Positions 46,090 through 54,096 of a DNA stretch of 64,000 bases are shown here, in pieces. Position 1 is the stretch's first letter; each line of letters opens with the position of its first letter. The DNA comes from Acanthopleuribacter pedis (lineage in GTDB: Bacteria > Acidobacteriota > Holophagae > Acanthopleuribacterales > Acanthopleuribacteraceae). The notes under the pieces are model-generated. The model was given only the letters and a program-made list of their open reading frames with translations. It was not told where the DNA came from and ran no database searches. The stretch spans positions 480,108 to 544,107 of the forward strand of contig NZ_JAFREP010000002.1 in the NCBI RefSeq assembly GCF_017377855.1, in the 5' to 3' direction. The translations under genes were made by a program, and so were the position numbers.

Positions 46090-46281
46090 AGCTAATCATA
46101 GGTTCCAGGGTGGAAAATAACCGTGAGCCAGGGCACGTGCGCTAAATGGGGAGCAATGCCCACGAGGGAACAGGCGGTGGTGGCGCAATGGGGGTAAAGC
46201 GGCGATGGGATCGGCCTCAAACGTGGGTGTGGCTTGCTTGCATGCTTGGCCGCAAAGCCTGAGGGGTCGGACCAAGGCGAG

Positions 46282-46301
46282 CGCCGGGGTTCATCCCGGC
46301 G
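46282..46301. terminator. Hairpin in the intergenic region left of the CRISPR array
   Basis: Seven-base perfect stem CGCCGGG / CCCGGCG with a 6-nt loop, followed 14 nt later by TTTTTT. It could be a terminator, but no gene ends upstream of it on the plus strand. Apart from this and the AT-rich leader, 45958-46569 shows no gene. Confidence 0.3.
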
Positions 46302-46419
46302 GGAGAGGGCTTGGTTTTTTGGGGCGGGGCTGTGATTGTGATGGGTGCACGCGTCGTGGAAAAAATGTTGGAACGAGGCAAACTTTCCGAACCCAAGCGG
46401 TCAGAGATGCGTTAAGATG

Positions 46420-46569
46420 AAGCAAATCAACGAATTAGCAAAGAAAAAACTCGCGATTTGGGAGGTAAAACAGGGTGTTTTCCGGTAGATTCGCCCCAAA
46501 AAAGGCCAAAAGATCCAACAGATTTTTCGCCGTAACCGCCAGAAAGTAAAGCACTTCCAAAAAATAGCT
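46420..46569 (+). other. Candidate CRISPR leader
   Basis: AT-rich, A-run-containing stretch directly upstream of the first repeat, inside an otherwise GC-rich intergenic region. The repeat reads ...GGATTGGAAC on the plus strand, like the ATTGAAAC 3' handle of many type I and III repeats, which places the leader on this side. Left boundary is arbitrary. Confidence 0.45.
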
Positions 46570-46894
46570 CTTAGTGACCTACATCCACTACAACAAGGAT
46601 TGGAACCAATGACCGGCGACAATGTTCAACAAATTTTGATTCTTAGTGACCTACATCCACTACAACAAGGATTGGAACTAAACCCGCGCTTGCTGTGAAA
46701 TAGGTGGGACACTCTTAGTGACCTACATCCACTACAACAAGGATTGGAACTGTGATCCTGACGGGTTTCCCGTCCACAAAGACACCTTAGTGACCTACAT
46801 CCACTACAACAAGGATTGGAACTCCAGCGCGGCCGTGGTCTCACCAAGTAACGGCACCTTAGTGACCTACATCCACTACAACAAGGATTGGAAC
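46570..46894 (+). CRISPR. CRISPR array, 5 repeats and 4 spacers, no cas genes in the window
   Basis: Five identical 37-nt repeats start at 46570, 46642, 46714, 46786 and 46858. Each begins CTTAGTGACC, contains CCACTACAACAAGG and ends ATTGGAAC. The four spacers are each exactly 35 nt (46607-46641, 46679-46713, 46751-46785, 46823-46857), giving a strict 72-nt period. Spacers do not resemble each other or, by eye, anything else in the window. No cas gene lies within the window on either side. The array runs toward the 3' end of the TetR gene. No degenerate last repeat is seen, so the array may be young or recently shortened. Confidence 0.96.
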
Positions 46895-46969
46895 TCCTTG
46901 CCGCCGTTGCGGCTAATGCGCTTGTTAACGGTTCGCGACCTAAAGCCACGACACCAACGATGCAAACCC

Positions 46970-47554
46970 TCACTCCAGCAGTGACATCGCCGTGTCCAGC
47001 ACGTCCTTGACCATTTCGGGGTCGGCTTCCAGCTTGGTGGCGATGAACAGGCCCTGGGCGATGCAGCAAAAGGTGCTGGCAATTGCGCGCACATTCACCC
47101 CGCGCGGCAACTCGCCCACTTCCTTGGCGCGGACCAGCGTCGCCCGAATCGCGGCGGTAATGGTTTCGAAGTGCGACAACAGCATCCTTTTGATTTCCTC
47201 ATCCGCCTCGTTCAACTCCGCGATGGTGTTGCCCACCAAACAGCCCGGGCTGTTCGGGTCCAGCGCGATTTGACCCATCACTTGGAACACGTCTCTTATG
47301 TTTTGCAGGGGGGAACCGGGGCGGTCCAAAATTTCTTGGATCATCACTTCCTGCGCGTGGCCGTAGCGGTTGACCGCTTCCATAAACAAACCGCGTTTGT
47401 CGCCCCAGGCCGAGTACAAACTCTGTCGCGCGATGCCCATGGTCTCCACCAAATCGGACATGCCCGATCCATGGTAACCCCGTTCGTAAAAGTGCATCAG
47501 CGCCTTGTCCAGCGCTTGCTCGCGATCAAAACCGATTGGTCTGCCTCGTCCCAT
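46970..47554 (-). CDS. TetR/AcrR-family transcriptional repressor
   Basis: 194 residues. N-terminal HTH (about 10-55: REQALDKALMHFYERGY, GMSDLVETMGIARQSLYSAWGDKRGLF) and a C-terminal ligand domain with GCLVGNTIAEL, typical of AcrR-type regulators with TetR_C domains. The ATG (MGRGRPIGF) follows GGAGGA at 7-8 nt. It lies 49 nt after the beta-barrel gene on the same strand, so it is probably the last gene of the MMPL operon. The palindromes GGAACGATCGTTCC and AGAACATTCGTTCT upstream of the MMPL gene are plausible binding sites, giving negative autoregulation. Ligand unknown. Confidence 0.88.
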   Translation of the reverse strand: MGRGRPIGFDREQALDKALMHFYERGYHGSGMSDLVETMGIARQSLYSAWGDKRGLFMEAVNRYGHAQEVMIQEILDRPGSPLQNIRDVFQVMGQIALDPNSPGCLVGNTIAELNEADEEIKRMLLSHFETITAAIRATLVRAKEVGELPRGVNVRAIASTFCCIAQGLFIATKLEADPEMVKDVLDTAMSLLE

Positions 47555-47603
47555 CAACCGTCTCCTCCACAAAACTACCGTCTATCTTAGCCGACCCGGC
47601 CGC

Positions 47604-48875
47604 TTACCAGAAGTAACCCAGTTCCAAACGCAGGTGGTCGTCGCGATGGAAACCGTGAAGCAAATCCGGTGACTCGGTGTTGCTGAAGGTGCGCATCTCC
47701 AAACTGAGCTTGAGCTGATCACTCAAACGCCGGCTCGCTTCCAGGTTCCAAAAACGGCCCGCGTTCTCGCGGTCCCAGACCACGCCGCCCAAAAAGGTCG
47801 TGTCCCAGGTATCGTTTAACGCCCAGCGCGTGCCCACAAACACATCGTCCGCGAAGGGATGGGTCGCCGCCGCGTCGCGCTCGTCCCACAAAAATTCCAT
47901 CAGCACCCCGATATCCAAACCCGTGGCTTTGACATCGAAAAAGGTGTACTCGAAGCCCGCCACCGCCGCCGCGAAATCGGTTTCGCCAAAACCGTGTCGA
48001 TAGGCGCCTTCCAACTTCAGCAACCAACTGCCGAAGGTGCCTTGCACATCCAAGCCGGTTTGATCGATGACCGGGTAATAGGGTGCCAACACCACCGCGC
48101 CGTCCCGCGCCACCGGTGTGAACAGCGGCTCGCGTGAGGTGCCGTGGAAATGAGAAACGCCCACATCCCAGGCTGCCACGCTGTGCTGGTAACGAATCGC
48201 CGCGTCGAGCCGTTGGTCCTCCGCGCCCGATGCGTAATGGGCCAAATCGCTGTCGACCACCGTGCCGCCGCGCAAACGACCGTCGGCGCCGGCGAAGGTG
48301 CGCTCGCGGAACCCCGTCAGCAGAAACAGGTCGACCGTGCCCCAGTCGTTGATCCAAGCCAGGTTCGCCATCGGTTGACCGAGCTTTTCTTCACCGTCGA
48401 GGTTCTCGACCAAATCGGTTTGGTTGATGATGTCGACCAGGTGAAAGGATTCCGTCACGCCCCAAAACACCTTGCGCACGCCCAGGCGCCATTCCCAGCT
48501 GTCCGCCGCGCGCAGCCAGGTCAATTCGCGCACATCGACGTGGGTGCGTTCCGCGTCTTGGGTGTCGTAGCGGAAAAAGGCTTTCACCGTCAGGGATTGG
48601 CGGTCGTTGTCCCAGGCGTGGTAGTACTCGGGTTCAACAAAGACGCTGAAGGCCGTGTTTTCTTGTTGGGGCTCGGACCCGCCGCGCGAGAAGCCAAAAG
48701 CTTCCAGCGCCGCTTGGCCGGACCATTCACCCGCCTGTAGGAACGGGAACGAAACCGAAAGCAGCAGGGCCGCCGTCAGCACCTTGATCGCGGATTCTGG
48801 AAAAAGCGTGCGAAACACGAACAAGGCTTGTCTTCGGATGGGGCGCATGAACCTGAACCCCATCTTAACGGGCAC
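47604..48875 (-). CDS. Predicted outer-membrane beta-barrel protein (DUF1302-like) of an MMPL export operon
   Basis: Up to 423 residues from a GTG at 48875; internal ATGs at residues 5 and 10 are alternative starts with no better ribosome site. A signal peptide (VLTAALLLSVSFPFLQAGEW) is followed by alternating amphipathic strands (FSVFVEPEYYHAW, LTVKAFFRYDTQD, WEWRLGVRKVFWGVTESFHLVDIINQTD) to the C-terminal strand LRLELGYFW with terminal aromatic. Size and motif FWG..E..H.VD.INQ.D fit DUF1302-like barrels, which often accompany MMPL transporters and LolA-like proteins. It overlaps the LolA-like gene by 11 nt. Likely role: outer-membrane end of a lipid or hydrophobic-compound export path. Confidence 0.78.
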   Translation of the reverse strand: MPVKMGFRFMRPIRRQALFVFRTLFPESAIKVLTAALLLSVSFPFLQAGEWSGQAALEAFGFSRGGSEPQQENTAFSVFVEPEYYHAWDNDRQSLTVKAFFRYDTQDAERTHVDVRELTWLRAADSWEWRLGVRKVFWGVTESFHLVDIINQTDLVENLDGEEKLGQPMANLAWINDWGTVDLFLLTGFRERTFAGADGRLRGGTVVDSDLAHYASGAEDQRLDAAIRYQHSVAAWDVGVSHFHGTSREPLFTPVARDGAVVLAPYYPVIDQTGLDVQGTFGSWLLKLEGAYRHGFGETDFAAAVAGFEYTFFDVKATGLDIGVLMEFLWDERDAAATHPFADDVFVGTRWALNDTWDTTFLGGVVWDRENAGRFWNLEASRRLSDQLKLSLEMRTFSNTESPDLLHGFHRDDHLRLELGYFW

Positions 48876-49641
48876 GCTTCAGGCTGTTTTGGTCGAAATC
48901 GCGGTCGCCGAGCCCGGTTTGGAAGGCGTATGCGTGGAACACCAGCTCGGTTTTTTTGCCGGTTTGGTGGTTCACCATCAGCCAACGGTCGGCACGCCAG
49001 AATTTGTCCAAATACTGTTGGTAATCGTGGTAGGTCAGGGTTTTGAGCAAGCTGTCCTTGCGGTCGTAGTATGCGATTTTCAAGATGCGGTATTCCGCCT
49101 GGTCGTACCACACGATTTGGCGGGTGTAGCCGGAATCGGGATCATTGGGGAAGCGGGTCACCTTGAACGCGGCCTGCCCGTCCACCGTTTCCTCGCCCTC
49201 GTAGGCGTAGCGGTACTTTTCCACCTCCTGCGAGGTCAGGTCCTCGTAGGCGAATTCACTGCCCATGAAGGGGCCGGACTTGTTGCTTGAGGAAATACGT
49301 TTGACCCGTTTCAGCGCGGGCAGGTACAGCCATTGGTCGTCCTGACCGACGCGGTGGGTGAAGGCCAAAAAGGCGGTGCCTTTGACGTCGCGGGGATGGT
49401 CGAACAGGATCAACAACTTATCGCCGTCGTCCGCTTGTTCCAAGGCGCGGTTGCGCATGTGACGGGTGCTCTGTTTGCCTTTGCGGTTGGTGAGGATCAT
49501 GTCCATTTTGGAAACGTTGTCGCCAAAACCGGTGTCGCGGCGGTCCGCTTCTTGGGCGATCTCGAGGCCGCGTTGGGCCGCTTGGGCGTCGATGTCGATG
49601 GGGTTGGCGAAAAGAAGCAAGGTGAAAAGCAAGCTGGTCAT
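48865..49641 (-). CDS. Outer membrane lipoprotein-sorting (LolA-like) periplasmic protein
   Basis: 258 residues. Short signal sequence (MTSLLFTLLLFANPIDIDA), then the LolA-like beta fold: DMILTNRKGKQSTRHMRNRALEQ, KLLILFDHPRDVKGTAFLAF, QWLYLPALKRVKRISSSNKSGPFMGSEFAYEDL, DSGYTRQIVWYDQAEYRILKIAYYD. These match the family found with MMPL transporters. It probably shuttles a lipid-like ligand between the MMPL pump and the outer membrane. AGGAG precedes the ATG by 8 nt; it starts 97 nt after the transporter stop and overlaps the beta-barrel gene. Confidence 0.88.
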   Translation of the reverse strand: MTSLLFTLLLFANPIDIDAQAAQRGLEIAQEADRRDTGFGDNVSKMDMILTNRKGKQSTRHMRNRALEQADDGDKLLILFDHPRDVKGTAFLAFTHRVGQDDQWLYLPALKRVKRISSSNKSGPFMGSEFAYEDLTSQEVEKYRYAYEGEETVDGQAAFKVTRFPNDPDSGYTRQIVWYDQAEYRILKIAYYDRKDSLLKTLTYHDYQQYLDKFWRADRWLMVNHQTGKKTELVFHAYAFQTGLGDRDFDQNSLKRAR

Positions 49642-49738
49642 TGGGAAAAACTCCTGTTTTTATGGTTGGGCGAGTGGTTGGTGGGGCGCCGGCGGGTTGC
49701 CCCGCGGTTACAAACCGCCGGCGGCGGATCGGCTGATG

Positions 49739-52081
49739 CTAGGCGGCGGGGACCGGGCGAGCCGGGGCGCTTGCTTTTTCGTTTTTGGGCTGCAACACCA
49801 GCAGCAGGGCCGGCAGCATGAAGAAATCGGTGATCAGGGCCAGGGCCAGGGTGATCGCGGTTAATTTGCCCATGCCCTCGTTCATGGCGAAGTCGGACAG
49901 CATCATGATCATGAAGCCGAGGATCAACACCAGCGTCGTCACCGTGATGGCGCGGCCGACCGTGCCGAAGGCGTAGCGAATCGCGCCTTCCGTATCCAAA
50001 CCTTTTTCCCGTTTGGCGCGCAGGTACTTGCTCAGGAAGTGAACCGTGTCGTCCACCACAATCCCAATGCTCAGCGCGGAAACCACGGTCAGCCCAAAAT
50101 TCACCTGGCCGTCCACCAGGCCCCAGATCCCAAAAGCCACCATCGAGGGCACCAGGTTGGGAATCAGACTGATCAGTCCGTATTTGAAACTGCGCAGGCT
50201 GATGATCAGGGTCAGGGTGATCAGCAGGAAGGCGAGCAGGGTGCCTTGGAAGGTGGCGATGCTGTTGGCAAGGGTCAGGTAGGAGAAAATCACCGGGATG
50301 CCGGAACCGGTGACCTGCATGTGGGTCGGAGCGTTGGCGCGCAACCAAGCCGCGCCTGATTCGACCAGGTCACGCATCTCCTGGGAACTCGCGTTTTCGA
50401 CCGTGACCACGAAACGGGTCGCCGCTTTGTCGATGTCGATGCGGTTGTTGAGATCGAGCCCATAGGGCAACGACATTTCGTAAAGCAACAGGTACTGGGC
50501 CGAGAGCTCGCGCGAGGCGGGCAGGGTATAGGCCGCCGCGTCGCCGCCGTGCATGTTTTTGTTGAGGCGTTTCATGGTATCGCTGAGCACGTCAACATGA
50601 ACCACCTTGGCTTGCGCGCGGTACCAGCCCGCGAAGTGTTCAATGGTTTGCAAATAATCGGGTTCGGAGATCCCGCCGGTCTCCGCCGCGGGCAGCGAGA
50701 ACTCGATTTGGTAAATGCCGGTTAAGTGCTCGGTGGTAAAATCGGTGGCGGCGCGAAAGGGGATGTCGGTATCGAAGTAGTTCACAAATTCGTCGTTGAG
50801 TTCGTTGTTGGGGATCATCGCGGCAAAACCAAACACCACCAAAACCGAGACCGCCAAAACCGGTCCCCGCCGGGCAATAATGAAGTCGGCCAGCTTGTCC
50901 ATCAACGGGCTCTCCTCGCCGCGCGCTGTGACCCGCAAGGGCAAAATCGCCACCAAGGCGGGCAACACCGTGACCGACATCAGAAAAGCGGCGGCCACAC
51001 CAAAGCTGGTAATATTGCCCAAATCGTTGAGCGGCACCACGGCCGAGGCATTTAAGCTGAGGAACCCAACAAGGGTGGTCAAGCTGGTCAAAAACACGGG
51101 TTGCATGTTCAACCGCAGGCTCTCAATGATGGCGGTCTGTTTGTCGGACCCGGCGCGCATCTGCTGCAAAATGCTGACAATGATGTGGATACTGTCGGCA
51201 ACCGCCAGCGTCATAATTAAGGTGGGTGCAATCGAAGACGGCGGCGACATGGGAATCCCCAACCACGCGGTGAACCCCATCGCCGCCATGACGGACAGGC
51301 CGACCACGGTTAAGGTGGCGACGGTCCCGGAAACGGAGCGCAGCAACAAGGCCATCACCAGCGCGATCACGGCGAACATCAACGGCATCAAGGTGGCCAT
51401 GTCGTGCATCGCGGCTTCGTCGAAGGCGTTGTTGAGCATCAAAATACCGGTTAGATGGATGTCCACCCCGGGGAATTGGTCGCCCATCGTCGCCGCAATC
51501 TCCCTTGCCCGCGCCACGGCAGGCCTTTGTTCCCCCTGCTTCACTCCTGGCAATTCTAGGGTTACGTTGATTCCGGTGGCGGTGGCTGCGGGGTTGATCA
51601 GCCGGTGACGCAACAAGGGTTCCGTCGTGGCGATTCCCGCCGCGTAAGCCCGCTGTTCGCTGCTAAGTGAGGCGGCGTCCTCCACCAAGTCGGCCACGAT
51701 CAGCTCGTCGCCCTCGGCCTCGGTGTGTTGGTAGTTGGTCATGGAATCGACGCGGGTCGCGAAAGGAATCTGCCAAGCCGCCTCGGTCAACGCTTCAATC
51801 GCGGCCAAGGTGTCCGGCTCAAACACGCCGCCTTGTTTCGGGGCCACCACAAACAAAATAGTGTCATTTTTGTTATAGGTATCCTGTAAATCGTTGTAGG
51901 CCAATAGTTGCGGATCGTCGTCATTAAAGAAATAGCGGTAGTCGTCGTTGATGACCAGGGCGGTTGCGTTGGTGGCAAGCAAAACAACGCCGATCACACC
52001 AAACACCAAAATCGGGAAACGGAAACGGATGACGGCCGTGGCGTAACGGGTGATCCATCCAGGGGCGGCGGGTTCAGTCAT
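49739..52081 (-). CDS. MMPL-family RND transporter
   Basis: 780 residues with the duplicated RND/MMPL layout: TM1 (FPILVFGVIGVVLLATNATAL), periplasmic domain 1, a five-helix block with a sterol-sensing-like region (about 220-380; AVADSIHIIVSILQQM), TM7 near 395 (GPVLAVSVLVVFGFAAM), periplasmic domain 2, and a second five-helix block (SLIPNLVPSMVAFGIWGL, SIGIVVDDTVHFLSKYLRAKREKG). The GI.VDD.VHF motif carries proton-relay acidic residues. Predicted inner-membrane, proton-driven export of a hydrophobic substrate, working with the LolA-like and beta-barrel proteins. GAGAGG precedes the ATG. It heads the operon that ends with the TetR gene. Confidence 0.93.
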   Translation of the reverse strand: MTEPAAPGWITRYATAVIRFRFPILVFGVIGVVLLATNATALVINDDYRYFFNDDDPQLLAYNDLQDTYNKNDTILFVVAPKQGGVFEPDTLAAIEALTEAAWQIPFATRVDSMTNYQHTEAEGDELIVADLVEDAASLSSEQRAYAAGIATTEPLLRHRLINPAATATGINVTLELPGVKQGEQRPAVARAREIAATMGDQFPGVDIHLTGILMLNNAFDEAAMHDMATLMPLMFAVIALVMALLLRSVSGTVATLTVVGLSVMAAMGFTAWLGIPMSPPSSIAPTLIMTLAVADSIHIIVSILQQMRAGSDKQTAIIESLRLNMQPVFLTSLTTLVGFLSLNASAVVPLNDLGNITSFGVAAAFLMSVTVLPALVAILPLRVTARGEESPLMDKLADFIIARRGPVLAVSVLVVFGFAAMIPNNELNDEFVNYFDTDIPFRAATDFTTEHLTGIYQIEFSLPAAETGGISEPDYLQTIEHFAGWYRAQAKVVHVDVLSDTMKRLNKNMHGGDAAAYTLPASRELSAQYLLLYEMSLPYGLDLNNRIDIDKAATRFVVTVENASSQEMRDLVESGAAWLRANAPTHMQVTGSGIPVIFSYLTLANSIATFQGTLLAFLLITLTLIISLRSFKYGLISLIPNLVPSMVAFGIWGLVDGQVNFGLTVVSALSIGIVVDDTVHFLSKYLRAKREKGLDTEGAIRYAFGTVGRAITVTTLVLILGFMIMMLSDFAMNEGMGKLTAITLALALITDFFMLPALLLVLQPKNEKASAPARPVPAA

Positions 52082-52104
52082 GGGGAGTCCCTCTCAAAAA
52101 ATGC

Positions 52105-52118
52105 GGAACGATCGTTCC
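52105..52118. promoter_or_regulatory. Perfect palindrome, candidate TetR operator (proximal)
   Basis: GGAACGATCGTTCC is a perfect 14-bp palindrome 24 nt upstream of the MMPL start codon. It has the GAAC-N4-GTTC form common for AcrR/TetR operators. A second site of the same form lies at 52277-52290. Confidence 0.55.
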
Positions 52119-52276
52119 TGAATGAAACCAAGATAAGGTTTTAAGAACAATCAGTCAATAAATAAACGTAAACAAATAGCGAATGCCTTGCGTGTGAACC
52201 TGCATGAAATGATTCAACAATCTAGAAATGAGTGACTTGAGAGGGTAGGGTGGCGATCAGAAAAATCTAAAAATAT

Positions 52277-52290
52277 AGAACATTCGTTCT
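52277..52290. promoter_or_regulatory. Second GAAC-N4-GTTC palindrome, candidate TetR operator (distal)
   Basis: AGAAC-ATTC-GTTCT has 5-bp perfect arms matching the proximal site. It lies in the AT-rich middle of the 429-nt divergent spacer between the MMPL operon and the plus-strand CapC-like operon. Nothing else gene-like is in the spacer. Confidence 0.45.
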
Positions 52291-52510
52291 TTAAATTTGT
52301 CATCTTCGCCGACGATCTGTTCGTCGCGCGGGAGACATACCCGCTTACAGGGCGCGGCGGACCGCCGCCCAAAGGTGTCGCGGTCTTACACCGAAAGCGA
52401 ATCGCGTGAGCCGGGTCACGCTCCGGCGGCCAGGTGTGGGGGGCTTTTTCACGGGGTGCGTAGCGGGAGGAAGTGCACATGTTTCCTGCTGCTTGCAAGG
52501 TGGAACCCAA

Positions 52511-54088
52511 ATGAATCAACTGCCCACAATGCTTTACCTCTTAAATCCCGGCTTGGATCGGCACCAGGGTGTGGTTTCTCTAAAACCGCTGCTGGCCGGC
52601 CTGCTGGTGTTCGCCCTGCTCGTGATCTCGGGCTGGGGCACCGCCGTTAACCAAAAATTACGCCAGTACGCCGCCCTCTTCACGCCCGCGCCCACCCAGG
52701 CCTCGGCGCAGGTCATGCTCTTGGGTGATCGGCAGACCACCGACACACCCGACTGGTCCTTATTAATGAACCGCATCCTCGAGGCCGAACCGCGCGGCGT
52801 CGTGTTCCTGTTTCGGCCCGACGCCGAACCCGCCTTTTTTCAACAGGCCGCCCAATCCGGGAAGGTCGCTTTTACCGAACCGCTGTCCCCGTTGGATGCA
52901 GGCCGTGACCGCGAGCAGGCCGCCCAGGTTTACCGGGATCTGACCGGGGTAACCTTGCCGCCTTGGTTTTCCTTGGCGCCGGCGACCGCACCCGCCGCCG
53001 TTCCCGCCGCGACCTATCGCCACTTACTCGCCGGCCGTGTGCCGCGCGAAACCCTGCGTTCCAGTTGGGTGGTGGTTTCACCCCCCGACGCCCGTTACCG
53101 GCCCGCCGCGCGACGTCTCCTTCCCGACGGCACCGCCCACGACGCCGACGTCCTCTTCGCCGCCGGCCTGGGTGCCTTGCTCAACGGCAACTGGATCACC
53201 CTGCCGTCGCCGCTCCAACGGCTCGCCCTCGTCCTCGCGGGCATGATCTTAATCGCCGCCGCCGGCCAGTTCCTCTACATCCGCGCCTTCCTCAAGGTGA
53301 CCCTGCTGTTTGCCAACAGCGCCCTGTTCCTCAGTTGGGCGTGCCTGACCGCTTTCGATCTGTGGCTACCGCTCGGCGACATGCTGCTCTGTCTGGCCGT
53401 CCTGCTCGCGGTGTGCCTGCTGCAACGGTACTTCCTCATGATCGAACGGGTGCGCCTGTTCCAATTGGACTTCGCCGCGATGGTCCAGCGCTGTCTGCCG
53501 CGTGAGGCACTCCACCACCGCGATCCCTGGCAATGGGCGGCGGGATGGCTGGGCCTGGCTTTGCCGCGGGCGCGTGGCCTGTTGTTGGAATTGCGCAACG
53601 GCCGTTTGGTCCAACGCGCCCTGCTCGGGGACGGCGCCGTGCCCGTCACCACCCAAAACCAAAACCCCGAACTGCCGCCCTACAGCCACGCGCTGCGCAA
53701 TCTGGCGCCGCAACGGGTCGACCACTTCATGGCCGACGGCGAGGGTGAGGCCCAGTGGCTGATCCCGCTGACCACCGGTCGTCGCCGCCTCGGCTTCCTC
53801 CTGATCGGCCTGCCCGCGGCGCGCGAGGCGGATGCCGAACAAAGCGACGCGGCCCGTTTGGCCGCCGTCGCCGACACGCTCGCGGGCTGGCTCGATCAGC
53901 AAATCGACGAAAACGGGGCTTGGTCGCGCCTGAAACGCCTGCTCGGTTTCCATGTCGACGCCGCCTGTATGATTCCCATGCGTGCCCACACCGCGCTGCT
54001 CGAGTTGTTCCTGGTCCACGGTCGCGAGGGCGCCGCCTCAACCCCGGCCAAGCTGCCCGCGCCGCGCCGCGTGCAAGCCGGCATGTGA
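52511..54088 (+). CDS. Membrane protein of unknown function, first gene of a CapC-like operon
   Basis: 525 residues from the ATG preceded by AGGTGG (the frame is open upstream to 52406 without a good site). A cytoplasmic lead is followed by TM1 (LLAGLLVFALLVISGWG). Then comes an extracytoplasmic domain of about 190 residues with CHASE2-like flavour (VMLLGDRQTTDTPDWSLLMNRIL, GVVFLFRPDAEPAFF, ADVLFAAGLGALLNGNWIT), three helices (LALVLAGMILIAAAGQFLYI, VTLLFANSALFLSWACLTAF, DMLLCLAVLLAVCLLQRYFL) and a cytoplasmic domain of about 190 residues that may be GAF-like. The layout is sensor-like but no kinase or cyclase domain follows. It is 8 nt from the CapC-like gene, so the products probably act together. 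Confidence 0.75.
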   Translation: MNQLPTMLYLLNPGLDRHQGVVSLKPLLAGLLVFALLVISGWGTAVNQKLRQYAALFTPAPTQASAQVMLLGDRQTTDTPDWSLLMNRILEAEPRGVVFLFRPDAEPAFFQQAAQSGKVAFTEPLSPLDAGRDREQAAQVYRDLTGVTLPPWFSLAPATAPAAVPAATYRHLLAGRVPRETLRSSWVVVSPPDARYRPAARRLLPDGTAHDADVLFAAGLGALLNGNWITLPSPLQRLALVLAGMILIAAAGQFLYIRAFLKVTLLFANSALFLSWACLTAFDLWLPLGDMLLCLAVLLAVCLLQRYFLMIERVRLFQLDFAAMVQRCLPREALHHRDPWQWAAGWLGLALPRARGLLLELRNGRLVQRALLGDGAVPVTTQNQNPELPPYSHALRNLAPQRVDHFMADGEGEAQWLIPLTTGRRRLGFLLIGLPAAREADAEQSDAARLAAVADTLAGWLDQQIDENGAWSRLKRLLGFHVDAACMIPMRAHTALLELFLVHGREGAASTPAKLPAPRRVQAGM

Positions 54089-54096
54089 GGTGATCC

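Noticed and set aside
46626..47069. A minus-strand frame encoding a repeated SNPCCSGCRSLR peptide, like a Cys-rich repeat protein
   Set aside because: The repeats are the CRISPR repeats translated; spacing follows the 72-nt array period, and the frame continues into the TetR gene out of frame. No ribosome site.
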